From NCBI GenBank assembly GCA_021396245.1, contig WNYE01000125.1, forward strand, positions 22,201-86,200: DNA of 64,000 nucleotides, in the 5' to 3' direction. The stretch comes from Sporothrix humicola (lineage: Eukaryota; Ascomycota; Sordariomycetes; Ophiostomatales; Ophiostomataceae). The position numbers and the translations under genes were made by a program. The notes beneath the pieces are model-generated. The model worked only from the letters and a program-made list of their open reading frames with translations, was not told where the DNA came from and searched no databases. Positions 11,534 through 22,569 of this stretch are shown piece after piece. Every line of letters begins with the position of its first letter. Positions within the stretch are counted from its first letter, which is position 1.

Positions 11534-12264
11534 ATGCATTTGTTTTCCATCTTCCTCCTGGCGGTGCTTTCCAGCATCACCGGATGGGCCCATCCTTTTG
11601 TGTCTGAGCTCGGTCATGAAACGCGCGACACAGACAAGACTTCCTTATCTTTGTCGGCCCGGCATGAGCTTTCCTCCCGCACTGCCCCGGCCACCGTCAA
11701 GGTCTCGGTCTGGAAGGATCTCGGCGACGGCACCCTCCCGACCCGACCTACGCCAACGACCTCGGCGTCACTTTTACTAAGCCCGACCCAGCCGACATTA
11801 TCGTCTATGCCCAACGTGCCTACGGGTACATGATGGACGACCTCAAGCTCGACCATCAGGGTAATCCTATCGACAAAACCAAGAAGCGGGCCAAGGACGA
11901 CTACCTCATGGCCGCTCTATATGTCCCCGGTAACGGCATTTATCTCTGCTCGATCCCGCAGCCGGCCGCCAAAAGGTACATTACTAAAAACGCCGCCGTT
12001 GATGCGCCCGCACTGTGGGCCGAGATCAAGGACCGCACGCCATCCGGGTCCGCCCATGCCGAGGACGGCGCGGCGTACCGCTACGAGAAGAGCCTCAAAA
12101 CGAAGCTGGCGGCCGGCGCCAAGTACCCGCCCAACACGATTATCCGCGTCTGGGGCTCCTTCAAAGGCGGCGTCGCCAAGCAGCAGAGCTTCTGTTCCAC
12201 GGGCACCAGCAAGATCGACCCGGCCTGCAGCCCCGTCTTCCACAACCTCGGCGTGGGGCAGTAA
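11534..12264 (+). pseudogene. Small secreted protein gene interrupted by a frameshift
   Basis: Two overlapping open frames look like one gene. The first (11534-11833) starts with a signal peptide (MHLFSIFLLAVLSSITGWA). The second (reading to the stop at 12262-12264) has no start of its own but stays open upstream to about 11743 and is plainly coding, with Lys/Asp-rich, Tyr-containing and two-Cys segments (LCSIPQP, SFCSTGTS). The change of frame falls near 11735-11746, where the pentamer CCCGA occurs twice in tandem (11737-11741 and 11742-11746). A slippage duplication, or a sequencing error, would explain the break. No GT-AG intron fits. The product is a small secreted protein of unknown function, with neither family nor role recognised. 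If the break is real, the gene makes only a short truncated product. Confidence 0.6.
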
Positions 12265-13379
12265 TTGGGGGATGGTGATTGGTCGATGGCCGCGGAGGTT
12301 AGGGGTTGCCGGGCAAGGGAATGTCGTAGTTGATGTTGTGGTGAAGTTGTGTCAGTCGGGAGGAAGCGAAGTTGACTTTTGGTATCAGAAGGTTTCTGGA
12401 TATATTGTTGTGGAATGGATGAGGATTATTTCAAGTGGACCGTGCTTTGATAGACTCGGATGTTTTTTAATATGTGACGACCGTGCCGCATCCTTTGCTA
12501 TCCAAGGAGCATGTTGCATAACGATGTCATTCTTATCCTTATGTTCAATTACAATCATTACAACGTGGCTCACTTTAATTTTTTTTTAAAAAAAGAAAAT
12601 CAAACGTATTCTACATTTTGAACCAAAATAACCGTACTTTTTCCGTTTCAATTTTGTATTCATACATCTCATAGTATATTCGTTCAGGCATTTCCATTTA
12701 TCACTTTGTGAATCATCTTCTGTAAAGCTGCATTTTGACTCCAATTTCTCTGTGAGACAACACCCAGCATCTTGGCAACGAATAACAAGGAAGGTGCACG
12801 TCTTCTGCTCGACAGTTTGTTTGGGATCTACTAAGCATTTTGACATACCAGAGTTGTCTAAGTCTTAAAGTAATCGATTACCGCGGTCCACGGGTATCTG
12901 ATCTGTGGACTATCCCAGATGGGGTATATCGGTCATCACCGAACCCCAGGATGGGGGAACTGGGGTTTCGGGAAGACTAGTACTAGTAAGTGATCCAGTT
13001 GCCATCATATTCATGACTGGCTGCCTCGACCGTTATTTATGGGTCTGGGCGACGACTTTATGTCCAGATTCATCCAATTCGCGGTCACATTGATAAGTAG
13101 TCTTGTTTTGTCGTTGATTTTGACCCCAGTTCCCCACGACCGCATATTATTTTCGGTTGCACTGAGATTGTCTGGGGTTCGGTGACTTCCGAGATGACAA
13201 AGAAGAGGCCGGCAAGGGTCGAGAGAACACGGGTCGTCGTAAAAGGCTGGTAGAAAGTGATATATGAATCAAAGTATAAGTCTACGAAGTGTACAGTCTT
13301 TCGCCTTGAGTCTTTTTTCCTCTGTTTCGTATTTTTATTTACCTCCATCAACAATCTCTCCATCCATTCCGTGTTCAAA
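12265..13379. other. Intergenic region containing an inverted-repeat element
   Basis: About 1.1 kb. The left part is 3' flank, AT-rich around 12570-12720. The right part contains the inverted-repeat element listed separately and then a pyrimidine-rich leader before the sugar porter start. A short cysteine-rich frame on the - strand (12586-12846) could not be supported as a gene. Confidence 0.4.
12936..13185. repeat. Two nested inverted repeats, MITE-like or regulatory
   Basis: TCACCGAACCCCAG at 12936-12949 is the exact reverse complement of 13172-13185. GGGGAACTGGGGT at 12954-12966 is the exact reverse complement of 13123-13135. The two arms are therefore nested, with the right-hand spacer longer. 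This suits a small non-autonomous element that has decayed, or paired binding sites in the promoter of the sugar porter (start 13380). No clear target-site duplication was seen. Confidence 0.6.
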
Positions 13380-15194
13380 ATGACGACAGCCATCGCCAAC
13401 CGGCCGCCAGAAAATGTGCAACACGATGTCGACGTCGAGCCGGTCAGCCAATTGCACAGCTCCAAGTTGACGAAACGGAACATTTTTATTGTACTCGTCG
13501 CGGGTTGGGGCAGTTTTGTGTTTGGATATTCCAACAATGTCATCACTGGCACGCTGGCCCAGACGTCGTTTGCCGAGAAATTCCTCAACACCGACAAGGC
13601 AAACTCGATTATTAGTGGCATCATCGGATCGTGAGTCTCCCTCGTTTGTATTTTTGTTAATTTTTGTTTGTCTACAAGAATCTGACCTTATACACTGGCC
13701 AGATTCCTCGGCGGCGCTTTTATCGGCTCGATCATCCAGGCACCCATCTCCAACAAATACGGCCGCCGTGTCTGCAATGGCATTGCTGCCGGGACGCTCG
13801 TTGTGGCTGGCGCTCTGCTGGCTGGCAGCGTGCACATTGCCATGTTTATTGTAGCCCGTACGTTTACGGGCATTTCCGCGGGCATCTTGACGAGCAACAA
13901 CCCAGTGTATGTGAGCGAGATCGCGCCGGCCTCGTCGCGCGGCCTGTTGACGAGCGTCCACGGCATTGGCATCACGTTCGCCTACATATTTTCGAGCATC
14001 ATGGCCCTGGCGTTTAACTTTGTCACAGAGTCGTACCAGTGGCGCTTGCCGTTTGTGATTTATGTCTTCTTTTCGCTGATCCTGCTGGTATCGGTCTTTT
14101 ACATTCCCGAGTCGCCTCGATGGCTTACAGTAAGTTCTCTGCTCTTTTTAATCTCCTAGTAACTTGACGACACTGACAGTCAATAGGAACAAGAACGATA
14201 CGAGGAAGCGTATGCTGTGCTAGAAAAACTGCATTCTTCGCACGACGGCAATGGCAGAGACTTGGCACGTGCCGAAATGATCCAGATCAAGGCCCAGGTC
14301 GATGCAGATAGAGTAAGTGGCATGAAACAGGGCTATACTTTGTACATTTTATTTTTCTAATGCTAGTGACAGCACAAACCTCGTGACTGGATGTGCATCG
14401 TCAAGACCCCGGCGATGCGCAAGCGCGCCATCTGCTCCATTGTCATCTGGGTGACCAACATTGGTGCCGGCACGCTCGTTGTGGGCACGCTCACGCCGGA
14501 ACTATTTGGTGATCTGGGGTTCGGTATAGTGACGCAGCTTGGCCTTTCTGTTGCGTGGGTGACCTGTGCAACCATCGGTGCATCTATCAACGGATTCCTT
14601 GTTGACCGCTTCGGACGCCGACCTCTATTGAGTGAGTACAGTCCCTCTCACAGCCCCTCCCCTTCTCAAAACCCCCTTTTCTTCGGTTCACTAACACGAA
14701 CAGTCATCGGCGGCGTTGCCACTTCGGCCATGCTGGTCATCGAGGCCGTCCTCCAAAAGTATTATCTTGGCACAACGTACAAACCCGGCCTCAACGCGGC
14801 CACGGCCTTTTTCTTCATCTACATTCTTGTCTGGGGCTCGTTCCTAGACAACACGACGTATGTCTACGTGCCCGAGATCTGGCCGACACACATGCGCAGC
14901 CACGGGTCCGCCATTGCGTATGTGACGTACTATTCGGTGGCCATTGCCATTACGTCGCCTGCAGCTCTGGCTTTTGCGGAAATTGGCTACAAGTACTATT
15001 TCGTCATGGTGGCTCTGTGCCTGTCGGGCACCATTTATATTTATCTGCAGTTCCCCGAGACGGCGGGTCTGACGCTTGAAGAACTTGCTGCCAAGTTTGG
15101 AGACGAGGTCGAAGTACGCTTTGAGGATGCTGTAGCGGTGGACATGGCCAAGAATGGCGACGAAGAGCGCGTGGAAGATGTCAAGAAGGAGTAA
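13380..15194 (+). CDS. MFS sugar transporter (sugar porter family)
   Basis: Five exons (13380-13630, 13703-14129, 14187-14312, 14373-14631, 14704-15194) give 517 residues. It is a 12-helix plasma-membrane hexose/polyol-type permease by family. The diagnostic sugar-porter motifs are present: NKYGRR in the loop after helix 2, PESPRWL at the end of helix 6, a second DRFGRR between helices 8 and 9, and PETAGLTLEEL after helix 12. The first helix (FIVLVAGWGSFVFGYSNNVI) follows a 35-residue cytosolic N-terminus; the C-terminus is charged. The ATG at 13380 directly precedes this N-terminus. The substrate cannot be assigned from sequence. An SDR on the opposite strand follows 292 bp downstream, converging. 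Confidence 0.88.
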
Positions 15195-15486
15195 CTTTGA
15201 GAGTGGGGAGCATACGGGCATACGGATTTTAATGAAGCGCAGATTTTCAAGTGAAAGCTAGAAACATCAGGTTGTAGAAAAGAAACAATCTCTGAATGAA
15301 GTAGAGTTTGTACATTCTTATCTTATGACCCTTATTGTGTCCTTGTAGAAATACACTCATTTGTACCATTTGTACACAATATAAGGATAAATTCTGCGAT
15401 AGGGCACATGCGATTTGTTGTAGACAACGAGAAGAATATTTATTTATTAACACTAAAGAACGTCATAATCCTCCCTATCGCCACGT

Positions 15487-16379
15487 CTAGTATACATGGT
15501 AGAGACCCGCTCCGGAGTCAGCAGACAGATTCACGCCTGTGATCGCCGCAGCAAAACTGCTCGACAAAAACAGCACGCCCTCGGCAATCTCTTCCGGGTC
15601 GGTCATGCGGTTCTGTGCGCTCTCGGCCTTGGTGTCTTCATAAAACTTGTCGGGCATGCCGGCGTTGGTCATGAGCGGCGTCGGCACAAAGCCGGGGCAC
15701 ACCGAGTTGATGCGGATCTGGTGCGGCGCATACTGCCGCGCGTCCGAGCGCGTCAACACGTAGACGGCGTGCTTGCTGCTCGTGTAAGCGGCCAGGTTGG
15801 CCAAGACGGAAAAGCCGGCGAGTGAGCACGTGTTGACAATGGAGCCGCGGACGTTGCGCTCGGCTTTGGCGCCGGTAAAGATGGGTAGCGGATCTTGGAG
15901 CAGCATCTGGCGGATCTCGTACTTTTCGCACAAAAAGACACCCTTTTCGTTGACGTCGATGGTCCGGTCGAACATGGCCGTCGAAGTTTCCGTGGTGCGC
16001 ACGCCGCCCTGTGCCACGCCGGCATTGTTCATGGCAAAGTCGATGCGGCCAAAGGTGGCGACACACGCGGCAACCATGGCCTCGACTTCTTCGGCGACGG
16101 CGACGTTGGTGATGTGCACGACCGTCTTGGCCGACGGCGCAATTTCGAGGATTAACCGCTCAGTCTCCTTTAGGCCGGCCTCGTTGAGGTCGACGAGGAA
16201 CAGTTTGAGGCAGCCGCGCTCGGCGAATTTCAGTGCGATGCTTCGACCGATGCCTGTCCGAGTCAGAATTATGTCATGGCATCGTGTGTTCGATCAGCAT
16301 CTCCGTATTGTCTGCAGGATTCCTTACCTGATCCAGCACCGGTGATGAGGGCCGTTCCTGTCGCAATAAGAGTGTCCAT
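15487..16379 (-). CDS. Short-chain dehydrogenase/reductase (classical SDR)
   Basis: Two exons (16379-16328 and 16253-15487) give 272 residues. The cofactor motif TGxxxGxG reads ITGAGSGIG and is split by the intron inside the last Gly codon before IG. NNAG follows in beta-4, the catalytic Ser lies in the NTCSLAG segment, and the YxxxK motif is YTSSK. The acidic residue after beta-2 (FLVDLNE) favours NAD(H) over NADP(H), an inference from SDR rules. It is a NAD-dependent oxidoreductase; the substrate is unknown. The start at 16379 supplies the first beta strand (ALITGAG), so a shorter model beginning within exon 2 would lack the cofactor site. It is divergently arranged with a second SDR, sharing a 600-bp promoter region. 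Confidence 0.87.
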
Positions 16380-16980
16380 GGTTGTTAATGTGCTTCGACT
16401 TTTGCTAGTAGGAGTATATTATTATGGCATGTGGTGACTGACACACATTTTCTGGTGACAGGTCGAGGCCAATAAAAGGTGCGTGGATGTTTTGACAATT
16501 TCTGGTTTCGTACACACTTGCCGGCACTGCTTGTTGCGGAACACGGCAAAGTAGACAAGAAATCCCTAGTAAGTCAACCTTGCTAGGTGGGGAAAGGACA
16601 TTGCCATATTTGTCCAGTGTTAAGTGTCAAGGGTCAAGAGTCTAACAACCCGAAGTCGACGCCGTAGGCTCCGGGTTTCGGCCAACGCCGAACGCGATCT
16701 CCACCACATCCCAAGATTGCATATACCCGTCCGAGATATGCCGCGGTCACATGTCTCTGTTAAGCGGATTCCGTCTCAAATTTTACTTGTTAATATTCTT
16801 TGTTGACTTTCTATTTTTTTCTTGAATGTGGTAGAACTCGATAGACGGGGAGATGGTCTAATCCAAATTAATTATTTCTTCGACTGTTTAATAAAAGCGT
16901 CACCGAAGTTGCCTTGCTTTCCTCAATACGCAGTCATTACATCTCCGCTTATACGCACACAAGGACGCCCATATTCGATC
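16380..16980. promoter_or_regulatory. Shared region between two divergent SDR genes
   Basis: A 601-bp intergenic region separates divergent start codons at 16379 (-) and 16981 (+). It must hold both promoters, so co-regulation is plausible. AT-rich stretches just upstream of each start could serve as TATA regions. No specific operator was recognised. Confidence 0.45.
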
Positions 16981-17891
16981 ATGGCTGGACTGTTCGGGGG
17001 AGGCGGAACCTGTCTCATAACGGGCGCTGCTGCAGGTGTGTTTTCCTGCCCCTTCCTATGACCCGGATCGTACTAACTCAACATAGGCATCGGACAGGCG
17101 ACAGCACTGGCATTTGCTGCGGAAGGCTGCCTCCAAATCGCCATTGGCGATGTCGACACGACCTTGCTCGACAATACCAAACAGCTAATTACCAGCATGT
17201 ACCCAAACGTCAGCGTCTTCTCTAACAAGCTCGACGTCACAGATGAAGCGTCAGTCGAGAGCTTCCACGCCGGCGTAGTGGCCCAGTTTGGGCGAATCGA
17301 CTTTGTGGTCAACAATGCAGGCTACCGCCACCCAGCCGCACCCGTGCATGAACTGTCTGAAGAGGAGTGGGATAAGACGGTGCAAATCAACCAGAAGGGG
17401 GTATGTAAAAAGCCCTCCAGAAGATATAAAAACATTTCTAACCTAGAGGACTTCTACAGGTCTTTCTCTGCGAACGCGCACAACTCACGCAGATGTTAAA
17501 GCAGGACGTTCCGTCCGGACTCAAGAACCGCGGCAGCATTGTCAATGTCACCGGCCTCAACCAGACGGCTGCAACAAACAACAGTTCAGCCTTCGCGGCC
17601 AGTAAGGGCGGCGTGTTGGCGCTTACAAAATGCGACGCCTACGACTATGGCCCGGACAACATCCGCGTCAACTGCGTCGCGCCGGGGCATTCCGTAACAG
17701 AGTCCACAAAGGAGGCAATTGGCGACGATGGCCTGCGCGTGCTGGCCGAAAACACGCCACTGCGGCGCAACGCGACGCCCGAGGACGTTGCCGACGCCAT
17801 CGTGTGGCTGTCCAGCCCCAAGGCATCGTTTATTACGGGCACGGCGTTGACCGTCGACGGCGGCTACAACCTACGCAATGGGCCACCTTAA
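16981..17891 (+). CDS. Short-chain dehydrogenase/reductase with catalytic Tyr replaced by Phe
   Basis: Three exons (16981-17035, 17087-17400, 17460-17891) give 266 residues. The cofactor motif is ITGAAAGIG, split by an intron at the same place as in the neighbouring divergent SDR. Other SDR landmarks are an acidic residue after beta-2 (IGDVD), NNAG, and the C-terminal TGTALTVDGGY. The catalytic YxxxK position reads FAASK (Phe codon 17592-17594), and the usual catalytic Ser region reads VNVTGLNQT with no obvious serine. By family rules this would damage normal dehydrogenase chemistry, so the protein may be a pseudoenzyme, or may use another residue. All splice sites are canonical and no stop codons interrupt it, so it does not look like a dead gene. 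Confidence 0.83.
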
Positions 17892-18149
17892 GGAGAATGT
17901 CATTCAGGACAGTTTATTAAAAGTTAAAAGTTAAAAAAAAAAAAAAAAAAAAACAGAAAAGCTACCAAGGGTGTCGTTGTCTAGTGCACGGGTTGTATTC
18001 CATTGTATATACCAGTCTAGATCACGGCAGATCATTTACTTCAACCACGATTAACGTTTTTATGTTTGATTTATAGACAATTTAAGATGTGGACTTTCCT
18101 GTCCTTCACTACGCCCACTCTGACCAAACTTCATTTTCAGTGTACACAC

Positions 18150-19656
18150 TCAGACAGTTCCCTTCTCGCCCAGGACAACCGCGTTCTCTGGTGTCACATA
18201 ACCAGTTGTGTCATTGATCGACGAGTCGCTGTCCCCCGCCGTATACTCGCGAATGACTGTCAGATCTGCACCGTGGGAAGTTTCTGTGACCTTGCTGAAT
18301 GCGACCCTGAAAAGGCCGGGGAGAGACAGGAAGAAAAGAGCCAGGTTGATGGCGCATGCACCATCGTAATTGAAGTCCATGGCCGACACGACGAAACCGA
18401 ACGTTGAGCCAACAGAGCCGAGCGAGCTGATGATACCCGTGAGGAGGGCAGACTCGTTCACATTGTTCGTCAAGCTGCCGGTGAGCCAGTACATGTAGAC
18501 GGTGCACAGAGGATCCGAGATGCCCCAGAGAAGGAACAGGAAGCAGGGCAGGCCGTAGCTCTCCTCGGCCCAGTCCAGGGTAGGCGGGCTTTTGGTGTAG
18601 TGATGTTGGACAGCCTGGCCAATGATCCAAGACGTTCCCGATGTGATGGACACGACGGCGAAGCCGATGCGGGCGCGTGTCTTGCGGCTGAAGCGAGTCC
18701 AGTCGAGGAGCTGGCCAAAAGACAGAGCGGCAATTAGACCGCCGAGGTAGAATAGCATGGAGTTGAGAGCACGTGTCCGGACCGTAAAGTACGCAAAGTT
18801 GAACTGCCACTGGTACGACAGGAACCATTGGGCATAGATCATAAAAGGCATCAGGCCAATGACGGTCGGCGTCTTGATCAGCGTCCACAGGATGCTGAAT
18901 GTCTTTGCCAGGGTCGGGGCTTTTTTCAAGACAACGGGCCGTCCATCACGGCGCTGGACACGGTGGGCGGGCGAGACGTTCAGGGCAAATGGGAAGCCCA
19001 GACACATAATGGTCATCAATGCAACATAAGTGGCCTCGCTGATCGAGCCGCGGTACGCCTTTTCTGCGTTCAGGGCCAGGCTGATGATGCCGCCGATGGA
19101 TGCACCAAGGTTCTGAAAAGAGAATTTGAGAGACGCTGCAAGGCCTTTCCTGTCCTCTTCAGGATAGCCCATGATGATCGAGCCACTGGCAACCCAGAGG
19201 AAACAAGCAGACAGGCCACATGTGACAGCACCGAAAAGGAGAAGCCACGACTGTCCGTAATGATCGACAACGTAAAAGCCAGCAGCGTACGGAGCGTATC
19301 CAAAGGTGCCAATCTGCATGAGATCAGCGATATTAGACGTTGAATGGTATCAGACGCTGTTAAAGAAAGTTGTTCGAGGATCATCTTACAAAAAGTGTCC
19401 ACTTGGGCGTGAGGTAGTTGCAGAAGATGCCAACAAATGGCGATACAACCGCGAGCATGCCAAAAACAACGGCATTGGCCGCATTGGAAGTGCCGGCACT
19501 AGCACCGCCGCCAGCACCCATGCCATTAAGTGCACCAAAAATTCCAGGGCACGTAAATGCAGTGCAGGCAACCATGACAACGGAGAAAAGAGGCGAGCGG
19601 TACCAAGACCGATTCTGTGGCGACTGCGGCTGCAGCTCGTGTCCGTGGTCAGGCAT
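18150..19656 (-). CDS. UNC93-like MFS transporter (DUF895 family)
   Basis: Two exons (19656-19390 and 19313-18150) give 476 residues with about 11-12 hydrophobic helices. Recognisable family segments are the first helix VVMVACTAFTCPGIFGALNGMGAGG, the GTFGYAPYAAG segment after the intron, SFQNLGASIGG, and the C-terminal-half WGISDPLCTVYMYWL. Fungal UNC93-like proteins are multi-pass membrane proteins, some of which act as solute or siderophore-type transporters; the role here is not assignable. The ATG at 19656 is preferred over one 33 codons upstream because it leaves a compact charged N-terminus (PDHGHELQPQ) before helix 1. It is divergent from the first flavin monooxygenase, suggesting transport of the oxygenase substrate or product (inference). 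Confidence 0.8.
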
Positions 19657-20338
19657 TGTGGTGGTCGTCGATAGTGATGTCAATGTCGCAGTCTGTATAG
19701 AGAATTGTGATGGATAATATTGCCGCCCAGATGTCATCTGGATAGAATCTTGCATATCAAGCCACTTGCCTGGACACGAGAGAACCGTCCCTCTTTATTT
19801 GAAATTCAACTTAAACAAGAGCGAGAGTAAGGCCATGTTTTTACCCATCTCGCCGCGTGCAGCACGGCAACATACACGCAGAGGTGGCTAGTCCCAACGC
19901 AGATTATCCGAATACAACAGCACTTACTGGCTCAAGCGATGAGCAATCGTAGTGCTGTTCGACGCCATCTGGGCCAGCCAGACAAAGTCCACCAAGGATC
20001 CGTCACAGGGGTGTAAGTCATTGCCCATTCTTTCTTTTTTTTTCATTATCTCTTTCTGTTTCTTGTCAAAGCAAATTTGCCATGTGGTATCGCTGCCGAT
20101 CCAACTGTTGCATTGCCGGCCGGCAGTAGAGTCATTGTTTCCCGGAAATAGAAAAATAGCATCATCATAGTAGCTATGAGACAACACAACTAGTGCCCTC
20201 GTGCCGTGTACGATTTTCGACGATCGGGGGGAACACGACCGGTGAACCACGTGTTTGTCACATTTTTTGTATATTTACAAGGTGGGTATTGGTTGGGCTT
20301 GTAATATTGTAGCCATTCGGACAGTGTAAACACGAAGC
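19657..20338. promoter_or_regulatory. Shared region between divergent transporter and monooxygenase genes
   Basis: 682 bp between divergent starts (19656 on -, 20339 on +). It holds both promoters. A T-rich block lies at about 20033-20045. No specific binding site was recognised. Confidence 0.4.
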
Positions 20339-21736
20339 ATGCCTCTACATATTGGGTAAGCTGCATCTCCGTCGCTCATGCATGGAATGTCTCTGGTCTC
20401 TAAAGATATCTCTAACAACTTTGACAGTGTCGTCGGTGCCGGCCTTGTTGGCAGCGCAGCTGTCATCGCACTTTCACAGCTTCCGGATGTTGAGGTCACG
20501 GCGTTTGAAAAGGCCCCGGGTGCGCGTGAAGCTGGTGCATGGATCAGCCTCACGGTAACGGGCCTAAAAGTCCTTACAAAACTAATCCCACCGGCCGAGA
20601 TCAACGCCATTTCCTACCGGCCACCAGACCGAGGAGTGTATGTGACAAGGCACTGGCGTACTGGGGATGTCCTACTTCGAAAGTACTCATCCGACGACCT
20701 CAAGGAGAACTACATTCAAGCTCGCACGCACCGGGAGCCGCTGTTGAAGCTGCTTGTCTCACATGTTCCCGCTGGCACAATCAACTATGGCCAGCGGGTA
20801 ACGCAGACTGAGCTGTTGCACAAGAAAGATACGACCAGTGCAACGGGTACTTCTGTGCGTTTGCATCTTTCGTGTGTAGATGCGAATGGGGCCCACACAA
20901 ACGCCACGAGCTCACGGGACTTCGACCTTGTTGTTGCCGCAGACGGCCTTTACTCTTCTGTCCGCCGGTCATTCTGGCCTGACCACAAAGTGCAATACAA
21001 AGGGGCTGTAGCCTACAGAACGATCTTCCCGGCATCGCTTGTGGCTGGAATCCAAGGCATCCACGATGATTCGTCCGCTTGGCGCCGGGACGGCGAGGTT
21101 GTCTTCTTGTCGGAGCTTGGCCTCGGTGTATACGGTGTCGTGATTATTCGTGCTGAAACACAAGAGTATGTTGCCAGCACCGGGCTACGCTGGGAGCATC
21201 CCATTGGGCCAGACGGTGTGGCCCGGATCCGACGGCTGTACGCGGACTGGGATCCCGTCATCAGCCGAGTCTTGGATGTTGTCGACAATTTGGATGCCTA
21301 CCCGCTGGACTCGGGACCGTGGCTGCAGCAGCTTTCGCAAGCGGGCAGCATCGCATTTGTCGGCGACGCAGCACATCCTACAGCCGGAGCATACGGTGCT
21401 GGCGCAGCTATGGGATTTGGCGACTGCTGGGCCCTGTACCGGGCTCTACTTGCAAGCCGATATTCGGATATCGATGGCGGGAATAAGTACGACACGGTTA
21501 AAGCTCTCCGTATCTTTGAGCAGGCACGTCTCCCGTTTCTGCTGCGCGTTGAGCAGCAAATGGTTCTGGATGGCCAGTATGCACGGTATGTGGCAGAGGC
21601 AGCTGCAGACGAGAAGGAGTGGATACGGAGGTTTGTGGAGCGCAATCCGTCCAATAACTGGCTTACCGAGCACGATGTCGAGCTTGAGGTCCAGAATGCC
21701 ATCATGAGGGATCTGAGTATCCTTCCCGGTTCATAG
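20339..21736 (+). CDS. FAD-dependent monooxygenase, salicylate-hydroxylase-like (1)
   Basis: Two exons: a 17-nt first exon (20339-20355) and 20428-21736, 441 residues in all. The tiny exon is needed because it supplies MPLHIG, which completes beta-1 of the FAD-binding motif GVVGAGLVG; a start inside the intron would disrupt this motif. Other PHBH-fold motifs are DLVVAADGLYSS (DG motif) and FVGDAAHPTAGAYGAG (GD motif). By family it is a single-component, NAD(P)H-dependent flavoprotein hydroxylase acting on an aromatic or related ring. The sequence GARxAGAWIS after beta-2 is typical of the salicylate hydroxylase branch. A second family member follows 833 bp downstream on the same strand. Confidence 0.87.
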
Positions 21737-22569
21737 GTATTTGCTCTACTGTCTTGGCTATGTAGGAATTTTAAATTTTTTGGCCAGACAGCATTCATAC
21801 ACTTCTTTTTCTTATCGTCGGGGCTGGACACCCGACAATTGTCAGTTCTGTGGCCGGATATACAACCAATGCAGACGAACCAATCCTTTTGGGTCCTTCC
21901 ATTACTCATACGTGTCAATTGTTTCGTCATTTTACTTTACCCGCCATGACATGCAATGTAGAGATAGTGGCCCTTGATGAAGTATGGCTGCACCACTAAT
22001 GTTTGTTCGTAGTTGAACAGACTAACAAAAGAACCAAAGAGCCACTGTGACGCCAAGTTTGCAGCGTCGAGGCATGTGCCGTTACCCGTTGTCTGCCGTA
22101 GACTAAGCGCTATATCCGGCCGGCGATACCTGTTTGGTGTAAGTTACTAGTCTCATCGGTCAGGTCCCCAGCGGTTGCTCCACTCCGCTTGGAGCTCCTT
22201 CACTCATTGCAATTACTAGCCTCAATGTCGACATCTGCATAGAGTCTTGAGACATTGCGTTCGAAGCATTCTATGTAATCTCATAGATTTAGACTACCAA
22301 ATATTTCTGTGTCTTTCAGTGATTGTTGCTTATCACGACACTAATAGTTTTATTTTTGACTTATTTTTGTTTTTCATATTTTTAGAAAAAAGGAAGCCTA
22401 AGAGAAGAAAATAAAACAAATAACGCATTTGTTTAGATGACACAAGATAGGAAGAAGTCCAAACAAAATCTACCAATTCTCACCTAGCTTCGATATTCAC
22501 GACGAGTTTCATGTACACGATCAAAGAAGACATTTTTCTTTCTCACTACATAATTTTGTGCAGCACGGC
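21737..22569. other. Intergenic region between two monooxygenase genes
   Basis: 833 bp separating two same-strand monooxygenase genes. It is AT-rich from about 22310 to 22450. No coding or RNA gene was recognised; the right part should contain the promoter of the second gene. Confidence 0.4.

Noticed and set aside
12586..12846. Short cysteine-rich open frame on the - strand
   Set aside because: It has nine Cys in 86 codons but no signal peptide, no convincing upstream exon and a poly-T-encoded tail; it could not be supported as a gene.
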